The notes under the pieces are model-generated. The model was not told where the DNA came from, ran no database searches, and was given only the letters and a program-made list of their open reading frames with translations. Shown one piece after another: positions 24,728-34,153 of a stretch of 64,000 bases of DNA. Source of the DNA: Capsicum annuum (taxonomy: Eukaryota; Streptophyta; Magnoliopsida; Solanales; Solanaceae); contig NC_061118.1 of NCBI RefSeq assembly GCF_002878395.1, forward strand, positions 129,465,726 to 129,529,725, in the 5' to 3' direction. Every line of letters starts with the position of its first letter. Within the stretch, counting starts at the first letter, position 1. Position numbers and translations under genes: made by a program.

Positions 24728-25850
24728 CATATCTATTTATACATACTACACAAGCCTTAGCACCCACAAAGGAAGACAAGATGCTCAAATAGGCTCACAC
24801 AACAACTATGAAAAAGAAGTAGATTCAAGAATCATTACTAGAGACAACCTACCCTAAAGAATAGCCTCATTAAGTTGGCGATTTCTTGCATATCATTTAA
24901 GAATAAAAATCATATAAATTACCCAACCTTTATCAACCATGTGCCCTCAGAACAAGAAAATTTCCCATAATCACTCACAATTATGCAATTTCTAACAAAA
25001 TGGGTACAAGAATCAAGTTGCGCTCACTCTCACAAAGAATTCTCAAATCACAACTAATGACCATGTGCTTGCCCTTAGTGTAATACTCCACTAATATCAG
25101 AATGCTAAGATTAGGATCAAGTAGGTCTTTTACGAGTTGTAATGCAGGCTAAAGGATTGGTAGGAACTATTTTGGCTAGAAATAGTGACTATCTTCCCTA
25201 AGCGCTTTGATACACTACATTATACAATTAAGATCAATCTCTAACAACTAATTTTCACTTATGCTATCTTCACAGATTTTCTTTTCACCCCAACTCGTTA
25301 AGCTTAATTAATAACACTATGTTAGGAGTATGCAACCCTTTCAAATATTTTTTTTTTGCACTCTTTTTCATGTTATGCACCCCTATAATAGCCACCCTCA
25401 ACTTAGGCAATTTGCCTTAGTTGAGGTGCACAATGTCTAAAAAGGACCAGGGCTAAAACAGGTTCATTGTAACATACCTGGGATAAAATTTTGAATTTAT
25501 TTTTTTAATAATTTTAGCTAATCCCAAGCACATCAATTGCTCATGCCAATAACTGGACTTTGGGGCATAAATTTCGCCTTTTTCCTCTTATTGTCAAACT
25601 CCTAACTCACATTGATTTTATATTAAAGCGCTTAGGAGCTTTTGTATCAAATTATGGTCTATTGAAGAACGGATTAGGCTACATATGAGGCTAACAAAAG
25701 AATAAGCTAAAGGCTCAACGGGGCTAGCTAAGACAATGTACAAAGGTAGGTCAAAAGAAGGAATGAACAATGGCTATCAAAGAAATGCCTAAATCATCTC
25801 CTAAACTCACAATATTTATTTCACTTTGCATACACACCAGGAAAGTTCTA
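24728..25850 (-). other. Element F 3' non-coding module
   Basis: The minus strand is homologous to element C 30012-30960 and to D and E. Shared phrases include gaattctttgtgagagtgag (plus-strand complement near 25030), gtgagtgattatgggaa (near 24970) and gaccataatttgat (near 25650). No coding is visible. Confidence 0.75.
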
Positions 25851-27010
25851 GCATCAGTTGCAATAAGGAATATACAAAAGTCTTTCACACTCATGGCACA
25901 TGGTCAACTCAATTAGGAGCATTATAGATTCTCGATCGAACAATTACCTGAATTCAATTTAAACCAACAATCACAACAAGAGTCACAACTAGAGCCTAGG
26001 TGTTTCAAAAATAATGATCCATCACACACTTATGTTATCATGTCATGTGATCCACAAGAGCAGTTACATGTAATTGAAAGACTACTTTTCTCTTAAGACA
26101 GTAGTCATCCATCCATCATCGATAAAATCACCTAATTATGACTAAATAACTAATAAAATGAACAAAATAACTAATCCTATCTAGAAGTATACTAAGGAGA
26201 AGGTCCTATTTTCTTACAAAACAAGTAGCAAAGTACCCAGCCACCCTACACTTAAGCTCAGCACTGTCCCCGGTGCAAATAACAAGATAACGAATCTGGC
26301 TAGTAGTGCTTCTAATCCTTATTAGGAGTCATGCCACCTGTATGGAGATCATCATTGAAACCATTTTTCCTGTACTCATCACATCGCCCATATCATCTAT
26401 ATCAGTCATACATAATCAAGTTAACTTTAATTAAGATGAAGATGGTGAAGTCACCACCCCATAATTAATTTGTTAGTATAAACCAAATAAGTGTTTTTAT
26501 TGGGTACTCAGACTTCACTAACATACACTTTGACATTGTGCATCAACATTAGTCACAATACAATTCATTCACTTCAATTCCCCCAATTTTATTTCAATGA
26601 AGCACTTTTTAAACAGAATCATGCTCTACACTTTCAACCATATCAAGATATACAAAATGCCATCACTTTCACAACATTACCATGGAAAGAATTTAATTCA
26701 TAATCCTTAATAAATCACTTAGCTATAACAAAGTCACAATAACTAATGATTAAGAAAGTAAAAATTACCTTGAAGATGAAAGTTTGGTGAAAGAAAAGGA
26801 AAATTCTTGAGATAGTTAATGTTGAAAGACAAAGAGAATGGTGAGAGCAATCTTATGCAGGTTAGGGGTGAAATAAGGATGACTTTGGGCATTCATGGTA
26901 TGGATTCTATTAAAGGTTAAGATTTGTGTCGAGTTGATCTAATAAAAAAATGGATTATTAGGAAAAACTTACACTAATAGGCAGCGCCCATGAAATCGTC
27001 TAAGCATAAG
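25851..27010 (-). other. Element F interior without recognisable coding
   Basis: AT-rich sequence between the tandem-repeat block and the 3' module. There is a second polypurine-like run with GGGGACAGTGC near 26255-26275 (minus), of the kind found in Tat-type elements. I see nothing else to support. Confidence 0.5.
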
Positions 27011-27140
27011 TAGGCGGTGCCTAACCTATCTCCTAAGTGAGGCAGTGAGCATAGGCAGTGGTATAAGTGGCGCCTAACCTCTCGCCTATATTGACATAGG
27101 CAGTGCCTAACCTATCGCCTAAGTGAGGCAGTGAGCATAG
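27011..27140. repeat. Three-copy imperfect tandem repeat in element F
   Basis: A 44-bp unit (taggcggtgcctaacctatc, then tcctaagtgaggcagtgagc) at 27011-27054 recurs at 27097-27140 with two differences. A shorter degraded copy (ggcgcctaacctctcgccta) lies between them. Confidence 0.8.
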
Positions 27141-27517
27141 ATGATTTACAATGCGGCACATATCTAATCACACTCCTTAAGATGTGTGGCGCATTGTGCA
27201 TTGCATAGTTGGTCCAGTGAGCATGTGCGATGGGATGTGCGGCGCACTCTTGGTCGAAAAGGTCCATACCACGGAGACTTCACCCCCGTAACCCTATCGA
27301 GGTCAATGGTGGGATTTGGGATTGGATTAAAATAATTCAGGGCATAACTCTAATACAAATCATGACTCGAGCCTTAACAATTTACCTGTAATGTTCACAT
27401 TACTCCTAAACTTACCACCTCTGTTGTTCCTCAATTCAAAATTGACTTTGGTACCAATCATATCCTTAGTACTTCATGCACCTACACTTAATCAAAAACA
27501 ACAAAAATGATTAGAAA

Positions 27518-27564
27518 GATGGGTTGCCTCCCACCAAGCGCCTAATTTAGTGTCGCGGTACGAC
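27518..27564 (-). other. Two-hairpin motif, copy in element F
   Basis: Minus strand: hairpin 1 GTCG-TACCG-CGAC (27552-27564, four of four pairs). Hairpin 2 GGTGGG-AGGCAA-CCCATC (27518-27535, six pairs including one G-U). The loop AGGCAA is identical to that in C, E and G, while two stem positions differ in a pairing-compatible way. Confidence 0.75.
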
Positions 27565-27682
27565 CCAATCAACTTTTTCCTCCACCTTGAGGATATGACT
27601 TTCACCCCCCAAAATTGCGTCCATCTTTTTGCCTCGCTCATATGGGGTGGTGCAGAAATTAAGAAGTTGAGTAATGTATGAT

Positions 27683-28222
27683 TCATGATAAAAAAAACTC
27701 GGTCTTAAAGTGAGGTGTGTTTTTATGTTGCTTATTTAGTGTAAAATAAAGGATATAGGATTCTTGGTCCTCATCTTCACACTCTTCTACTATTTTCGAT
27801 GATTCCACGGACAAGATATCATCTAAAAATAATGTGGAAAAATGCTTCGAGTGAGGCCCAACTAATTCTACTTCAAAATTCACACTATCTACTACACACT
27901 CACTTTTACTCACCTTCTCGACATCTTTTCTTGGAATTGGGCTAGAGTCTTTATTAGAGATTTTCTTACTTTCTTCTTTTGAATCTAGCACCAAGTCCTT
28001 AATCTTGTCATCATCTCTCATGGTTGTTTCGGTTGGTTGGGAAGTCACTAAGGGTTGCTCAACATCAATATAGGGTTCTAGCTCCTCATCTTCACACTCT
28101 TCCATTATGTTCAATGATTCCACAGACAAGATATCATCTAAGTATAATTTAGAAGAGTGTTTTGAATGATTGACCTCTATATCCATCTCATCATGAACTA
28201 TTGGCCTCATTCCTTGATGCAT
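27683..28222 (-). CDS. Element F acidic ORF with internal duplicated motif
   Basis: An uninterrupted 179-codon ORF, the longest such ORF in F. I do not recognise the protein. It is acidic and contains a 34-residue duplication: residues 19-52 and 124-157 share HSKH, LDDILSVES and EECEDE, separated by about 70 Lys/Asp/Ser-rich residues. There is no signal peptide, membrane segment or retrotransposon enzyme motif. It lies between the leader ORF and the two-hairpin motif, where gag-protease sits in C, D and E. It may be a degenerate gag-like product or an unrelated accessory protein. The start ATG at 28222 is simply the first in the frame. Confidence 0.5.
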   Translation of the reverse strand: MHQGMRPIVHDEMDIEVNHSKHSSKLYLDDILSVESLNIMEECEDEELEPYIDVEQPLVTSQPTETTMRDDDKIKDLVLDSKEESKKISNKDSSPIPRKDVEKVSKSECVVDSVNFEVELVGPHSKHFSTLFLDDILSVESSKIVEECEDEDQESYILYFTLNKQHKNTPHFKTEFFLS

Positions 28223-28374
28223 ATCACATACGATATCGTATGTTTCTTCCTAGAGATCCAACATTCGTTTAAACAAAGCTTCAATGCCACTCCTTCTGGT
28301 GTTTCGTTCTTCCTTTTCTTGACCATAAGACCTGTTAGCATAATGGGGGGGGAGGGTGAATTAGGTTAATCACT

Positions 28375-28560
28375 CTAATATCCATCTTGACAACCACATA
28401 AAGAACAATCATACTCCCGGTAGGATAAAGATGGTGCACACATCTCTCTCCGGGAAGCATATCTACAATCTTGCCAAAAGTGAGGTCCATCAAAATATGG
28501 ACAAAGAACATCAAGATAAGATTTCCAACCACCAAGCTCATGTTCATTCCACGATGTCAT
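28375..28560 (-). CDS. Element F small Cys-rich leader ORF
   Basis: 61 codons from an ATG about 185 bp inside the primer site, the first ORF of the element. Residues 20-32 read CPYFDGPHFWQDC, close to a CX2CX4HX4C zinc knuckle but with the second Cys replaced by Phe and a spacer one residue short. More Cys follow at 41, 52, 55 and 57. It may be all that remains of a longer first ORF. The function is unknown; a nucleic-acid-binding role would be guesswork. Confidence 0.4.
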   Translation of the reverse strand: MTSWNEHELGGWKSYLDVLCPYFDGPHFWQDCRYASRREMCAPSLSYREYDCSLCGCQDGY

Positions 28561-28743
28561 AGTAATTAGTAAACTAAAATAAAAATCTACCTAACACAAG
28601 AAATAAAAGAAAACTAAAATCAAATATTTACAAGTTTGAATTCAAGCAAGTATGTTAAAATTCCAAACCAACTCTCGTAAATGTAAAATTAAGAAACTTG
28701 ACTAACAGTTAATTAACACACATAATGTCAATCGATAACCATA

Positions 28744-28762
28744 TTCCCCGACAATGGCGCCA
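28744..28762 (-). other. Element F primer-binding site
   Basis: Minus strand TGGCGCCATTGTCGGGGAA, starting 5 bp inside the LTR boundary. It is the best match in the window to the Athila/Tat consensus primer site. Confidence 0.85.
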
Positions 28763-28767
28763 AAATT

Positions 28768-30011
28768 TGATACGCCCAAACTATACCTCTCTTGCGAGAG
28801 AGTAAGTGGTCATTGTCAAATATATAACCTAACTAGGTTGTGGTCGAATCTCACAGAGAATATGGTGCTAATTAAGTTGTATGCAGATTATTTGACTTTT
28901 AATCATTCGTTTTCGTAAAATAAATTGGGGGGATCTAATTCAATTCACAAATTAATGGTTTCAGTTTAACAAGATGAAATAAGTGTAGTAGTATTAAAAT
29001 TCAGAGAAATAGCAAGCTAGGGTTATGTCCACCTTATAGTTTTCAATATTTTCTAACTATGGGCGTTACGAATTCATACATGCATCGTGTTTACAGAGAA
29101 ACGTATTGTATTTAATAACATAATCCTAGTGTTTCTCAACCATCAAGGACTAATTCACTTTAGTTCTCTCGAATCAAAAGTGTTTACCAAAAATAATACG
29201 AAATCTCCAAGTAGTTAATCCTGCTAAGGCATATACTTATGAAATAAGGGTTAGTAATCCTATTTTCTTGTCACTACTCTCTTTTCTGAACAACAACCTT
29301 TCTTTCGAACAAGTTGTATTTTAAGGCATATCCTCTATGTTTACAACCATGAGAATACAAGATAAGAGAAGAGAGTATGATATAAATAAGTCAATGAATA
29401 ATGAATTCAAAATCCAAAGTAATAGATTGTATGCTCCAAGGCTTTCATAACCCTAACTAATAAACTTAGCTACTCATGAACAAAATGAAAATCATCACAA
29501 ATATATTCATCATACCAAAAACTAGAAGACGATCTTGGTGTGCGAATGGTCAAAGTAAGAGAGAAGAAACATTTTTCTCTCTCGCCACCCTAAGCCGTAA
29601 TTCTCCTCTCCCTAAATAATATAGAATAATTGAATAATCAATAAAAATTCAGCATTAAGTCTTTTAATAATCTTTTCTCTCATAATTGCCTTCTAGGGCC
29701 CTGAACTAATTATAAATGACAAACTGGTCTTGGACAGTTTCTAGGCGCCTCATTTGGTCAAGATTGTAGTTTCTAGGCACCACATTTGGTCCAGGTTTTT
29801 ACTCTCTCTTGTGTCATATGTCATCCGCATTCCATAGTCCCATAATATCTTCATCTACCTCATTAATGCCTGAAATCATGCTAATCATATCCATTAGCTC
29901 AATTACATAGAAATAGAGTAAAAACATAAGAAACTAGGCACTTTTTTCTCTAAACATAGCTAAAATGTGGATAAATCATGGTGCTTAGGTGTATAAATAC
30001 ACCCAAGATCA
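28768..30011 (-). repeat. Element F 5' LTR
   Basis: TGATACGCCCAAACTATACC to CACCCAAGATCA, aligned to 23445-24690 with scattered substitutions and a few small indels (for example a short gap near 29735). Confidence 0.93.
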
Positions 30012-30016
30012 CCCAT
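30012..30016. repeat. Target-site duplication of element F, right copy
   Basis: CCCAT, identical to the left copy. The sequence then continues element C (TGAGCCTTTAGC, as at 42997 in D). Confidence 0.88.
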
Positions 30017-30960
30017 TGAGCCTTTAGCTTTTTCATTAAAAACCTCATAAGTAGCCTATTCCCTTCTTTGATAGACCATAATTTTATCCAAAAAGCTCAT
30101 AAGTGCTTTAATGAAAAAAAATTGAGTTAGGAGTTTGAGAAATAAGAGAAAAAAGGTGAATTTGATGCCCCAAGGTAATAGTTATTGGTGTATAATTGAT
30201 GTGTGGTGGATGATTGTGATATAATTTATGCTAAAAATATTTCCATGATTGTGATATAATTTATGCTAAAAATATTTCCATGATTCAGAAAAAAAGAAAA
30301 GAATTGTTTTTTTGTGAAAGTAAACTATGTGTCCACCAAGTGTTTGTGTAAATGCTTAAAAGAGATGGGGCAAAACCAAAAGGTATGGATGAATGAATAA
30401 GTGTACTTTGGTTGTTGAAGATTGATTTTAAATATTTAATGTAGTTTATTAAAGCAGTTAGAGAGGTTAGGCACTCTTCCCAAATAGTTCCTACCCGTCC
30501 CTTAGCTGACATTACAACTTGGAAAAGTCCTACTTGATCCTAAGTTAATCATTCCGATATTAGTGGAACATTACCCTAAGAAAAGCTTATGATTCATTAT
30601 GTGTAACTTGTGAATTCTTTGTGAAAGTGAATATGATTTGATTCTTATACCCATTGTGGTATAAATTTCATTATTGTGAGTGATTATGGGTAACTCTCTT
30701 TTGTAAGAGGCACATGTTTGATGAATGTGGGTGATTTGTATGATGTCCTTGATTGAGCAATATGCATGAGTTTGCCATTTAGGTGAGTCAATTCTTGAGG
30801 CTAGGATGTTTTGGAGTAGTGTTCATAAGCTTTCAATTGTGTAAACAACATGCTTTGTGAAAAAACTTGCATTCCGTGTAGTCATTGTAGTACTAGATGG
30901 AGTGTCTTACATTTAGCAGAATATAGCATCACCCCATATATTTATGCATAGAGTAAAGAG
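30017..30960 (+). other. Element C 3' non-coding module, right part
   Basis: Continuation of the module after F. It parallels 43000-43920 (D) and 62450-63360 (E): tagaccataattt, gagatggggcaaa, aattctttgtgaaagtga, gaggctaggatgttttggag. There is no reading frame of note. Confidence 0.78.
30216..30285. repeat. Exact 35-bp tandem duplication in element C
   Basis: The 35-bp unit starting GTGATATAATTTATGC occurs twice in succession with no differences (30216-30250, 30251-30285). D (43217) and E (62650) have it once, so the duplication arose in C. Confidence 0.95.
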
Positions 30961-31002
30961 TTGTTCGAGGACGAACAAGGATTTAAGTGTGGGGTGATGA
31001 TC
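30961..31002 (+). other. Element C polypurine tract with upstream perfect hairpin
   Basis: TTGTTCG-AGGA-CGAACAA (30961-30978) forms a perfect seven-pair stem with a 4-base loop. AAGTGTGGGGTGATGATC follows directly and abuts the 3' LTR. Confidence 0.8.
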
Positions 31003-32793
31003 TGAGGTCGTTTTATACACTTTTGTATTATTATTCTAGCATATTTTGCCTTGTTTTAAGAGCAATTCGTGAGTTTAACATGTTCATATTGATATAAATA
31101 AGCATTTAAGTGTCCAAGTTTGTATTTACAATGTCCAAAGTATTTTTTTAAACAAGTCTGTTCTTAATTGAGTAATTTAGAGTTCAACCAGGAAAACTAA
31201 TTTTACTAGCTTGAGCTAGTTATAGGTCTAGGTGGTCTCCATTGGATTCTAATGTGTTTAAGGTGTTTCAAATGTTTTAAATATGTAATTATATGTGGAA
31301 TAACTAGTTTTTAATATGAAAAGAGTAATTTGATTAAGCCAAGAATCAAAATAAAGAGTGGAAGATCACTGCGAATTTACCTTATCTTAGTTCTTGTTTT
31401 GATTTGATATTGAAAATATTGTGTTGTTTGATTTTTAATATGTGGTGTGTGGTATTTTAGGAGATTTTGTAAGCTAAACACTTTGATATATTGATGATTT
31501 AAAGGCCGAATATCATTGAAAATACACAACAAAAGGCATGGGCAAAAGATAGGATGTTCAACACTTAACTAGATTTTTAGATGCAAATTCCACTGAGTCA
31601 ACGCAAAGTCAACACGGAGTTTTGATGAGTACACATTATAAACTTAGAAAAAAATTTTGATATTAATTCCATTACGGCGACGTGAAGACGATGCATCGCA
31701 TCGCTGGTCCAAAAATAGCAAAGTCAAAAAAAGCCGACAGCAAGTTGTATTGTCTTAATTCAATTCAAATTGCACTCAATTCAAGAGGCGGCTGGTGGGC
31801 CTTAATGCATGTGCCAGCCTTGAATCCCAAAAATAATTTGAGTATATTATATATATTATATACAACTGGACAACAATTGACAATATTATATACATATATA
31901 TACAAACCTGACACGCTACAGTAGAGAAGGGAACGGCTTGACACTTTTTTGGACGAAAAGTGGAGGCGACTACACGGTTTATTAGGTTTTAATTATTTTT
32001 ATTTATTATTTAATGTTTCATATAATGTATTCAAATATTTGAATTGTGATTATGAATACTTGTGTCTAAAAACCCTTTTTTCCGGGTTTAAGCTAAGAAC
32101 ATGAGTACTATTATTTTAGATTAATTTAGTTAATTTTTGTTTATCATATTTGATTGTTTGTTTATTCTTACTTTAATTATTTTATGGATTGATCATCCAT
32201 AAAATACATATATTGTCAACCTTTTGATCTTGAGAGAGGGAATATGGAGATAGAACATGGGAATAAATAAAGTTTGGATTTTTATTCTTTTATAAAATAA
32301 AGAATTAAACTTAGCGTATAGGACAAGGATGTACTTAGATGCGTTACTTTATTCAAAGGTAGGGTGATAACTTTAATTAACCTAATTGTACTATTACATC
32401 CACACTCAACGACGCAGTTGTAATGTCCAAATTAGGTAAAAGATTATAGGCTGGGAAACCATGATCATGCAATTAACCCTACGAATCAACAACCAAGATA
32501 AGCAAATTAGTGGATGAGATTTAATAACATAGTATGATTGTTTGGAGTGCTTTAATCCTGGGCTTTACTTCATTTCATGCTCCAATAATTTATTTTTCCG
32601 CATTATTTATTTTATTTTTAATTTAAAAAATAATTCAAAATTCTCTTTTTGGTTACTTTTGCACTAAATTAATCTAGACGATGAACAAAAATTAAATTGT
32701 TGCCTAAAAAAGTCTCTGTGGGATCGATATTTGGTTTTCTTAAAGGCCACTATGTTACTTGGTAGACCACGTACACTTGTGTGTGCGCTGTCA
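31003..32793 (+). repeat. Element C 3' LTR
   Basis: TGAGGTCGTTTTATAC to GCTGTCA, aligned with 18434-20240. Visible divergence is spread along its length, more than between the two F LTRs, consistent with C being older than F. Confidence 0.9.
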
Positions 32794-33023
32794 CCAGTGT
32801 TTGTCTTAGATTGATTACAACCAAAAGCATCCAAGCATTGTTACTTTTAGATAGTTACTACAAATCCCCCATTATTACTTTTATGCACTGCATAGTGATT
32901 GCAACAAGTTTGAGATTCATTTCTCGTCTATTCCCTATGGGATCGACCCCAACCTAATTGGGCTACTATATCATGACAGATACCGCTTTATCCTTCTAAG
33001 GAGGGGTAGTTTATGTATTATAA
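32794..33023 (+). repeat. Element G 5' LTR, right part (R/U5 end)
   Basis: Contains gggatcgaccccaacc and ggaggggtagtttatg, which resemble the end of the F LTR, and leads directly into a primer-type site. It is the continuation of the LTR cut at 18433. Confidence 0.6.
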
Positions 33024-33028
33024 ACTTT

Positions 33029-33048
33029 TGGTGCTCTTGTCGAGGAAT
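33029..33048 (+). other. Element G primer-binding site (variant)
   Basis: TTGGTGCTCTTGTCGAGGAA aligns with TTGGCGCCATTGTCGGGGAA of element F with four differences, at the same distance from an LTR end. Confidence 0.65.
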
Positions 33049-34122
33049 ACAGTTTTAGAGTTCTTGACTGAAGTTGTTGGAGTTATTGGTTTTTTAATTT
33101 TATTTGTTCTATTATTCCTCTTCTTGATATAACTTGGCCAGAAGAAGTATAGAGTGATGATGACTCCTTATTTATTGTTTTTTTTCCTTTTGATATGGTG
33201 CATTATTGCAAGAGTGTGGCAAATATAATGCATAAGCATAATGGTAGCCTATTGGAAATAGTGACACACCTTGTCCACAAAAATCATTAGCTTATTCAAA
33301 AGGTTGATAGGTTTGGATTGGATATCTACCAGTTAAAGTAGAGTTGGAAGCAAAAGATATTGCTTGTAACTCCCAGCAACCTAGTTATGGGTAGCGTGAG
33401 ACTGAAAATTTTTTGAAAAGCCAACTAAAGAATCTAAAATAAGAGGAGTCAAAAATAGCTCATACTCTTATGGATAGTGTCACGCTTAAAGAGAGCGTAC
33501 TACAATTATATGGGGATGTAAAGAAGGATGCAATTCCTATGATGGAGTATATTAGACCTTATTTGAAGTATTTTTCAACATTATGGTTGGATAGTTAGAT
33601 CTTTATCGATCTATCCGATCCTGAAGAAGAGTGTAAGGAAGAGGAAACATACATCTATATTCTTGAATTATCTTATTCAAAAACAAAGAACTACATTTCT
33701 CATGTAAGTTCCAAGAAGTACAACATGCCTCATTAATTTGTTGGGGCCTATATTTTTCTAACTCTACCCCATGAGCATATAGAAACTCAAAAAAACTATT
33801 AAGGGTGTATTTTATAATTTCAAATTGTAAAGAGAAAATTGAAGGCCAATTATTGGGCTACCTTGATGAAGTCTAGTAATCAAGGTACCCATGGGCTTGT
33901 TAGGGAAGTCTAAGTACCCAACAAAATTCCACCATGCCGCAACGTGAAATTAGGTGTTGCTTGGGAGGCAATCTAATGTATTTTGTAGTTTGTATTCATA
34001 TTTGCATGATTGGAATCAGATCTCCACACCTATGGTGCCATAAGTATGTTTCTACCTCTCTTGTTTTGTAGAAGTCTAATACATTCGGGATAATGCATAA
34101 TTTTAAGTTGAGGGTGGGACTA
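33049..34122 (+). other. Element G interior, non-coding
   Basis: About 1.07 kb with many stops in all frames. It includes the two-hairpin motif near 33933-33977 and ends in a purine-rich AAGTTGAGGGTGGGA (34105-34119) that looks like a polypurine tract. I see no gag or protease. Confidence 0.55.
33933..33977 (+). other. Two-hairpin motif, copy in element G
   Basis: Hairpin 1 is degraded (CATGCCGCAACG). Hairpin 2 reads CTTGGG-AGGCAA-TCTAAT at 33960-33977, where the 3' arm changes leave G-U pairs at two positions, so five of six pairs can still form. Confidence 0.6.
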
Positions 34123-34153
34123 CTTATGGGTTTTTTTTTTGTTGGGTTTTGGT

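Larger units (their letters stand above)
23445..30011 (-). mobile_element. Element F: non-autonomous Athila/Tat-type retrotransposon with an unusual ORF, inside element C
   Basis: It has LTRs of about 1.25 kb (23445-24690 and 28768-30011), TG...CA ends, an exact CCCAT target duplication, a TGGCGCC-type primer site at 28744-28762 and a polypurine tract at 24691-24704, all consistent with minus-strand orientation. The 4.1 kb interior holds two short ORFs but no gag capsid, protease, RT or integrase. Its 3' non-coding part is clearly homologous to that of C, D and E. The two LTRs are very alike by eye, so insertion into C was comparatively recent. Confidence 0.9.
18434..32793 (+). mobile_element. 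Element C: Athila-like gag-protease retrotransposon lacking RT and integrase, interrupted by element F
   Basis: It carries a long LTR pair (18434-20240 and 31003-32793), a TGGCGCC-type primer site, gag, protease, the two-hairpin motif, a 3' non-coding module and a polypurine tract, all on the plus strand. There is no RT, RNase H or integrase between the protease end (22701) and the 3' LTR once element F (23445-30011) is removed. That layout fits the TR-GAG class of non-autonomous elements (terminal repeats with GAG). An exact 5-bp target duplication is not seen; TGATT at 18429-18433 recurs only at 32812-32816, 18 bp past the LTR end. Confidence 0.87.
17480..34122 (+). mobile_element. Element G: decayed Tat/Athila-type LTR element without coding, split by element C
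   Basis: The evidence is a 5' LTR tail ending at about 33023, a primer-type site at 33029 (TTGGTGCTCTTGTCGAGGAA, a variant of the TGGCGCC site used by C, D and F), an interior of ~1.07 kb, the two-hairpin motif at 33933-33977 and a polypurine tract at 34103-34122. The LTR zone is interrupted by element C (18434-32793). The left boundary is approximate, and no 3' LTR can be matched because H starts directly after. Confidence 0.55.

Noticed and set aside
26255..26275. A second polypurine tract in F
   Set aside because: It is purine-rich but is not next to an LTR; the tract at 24691-24704 is the one beside the LTR end.
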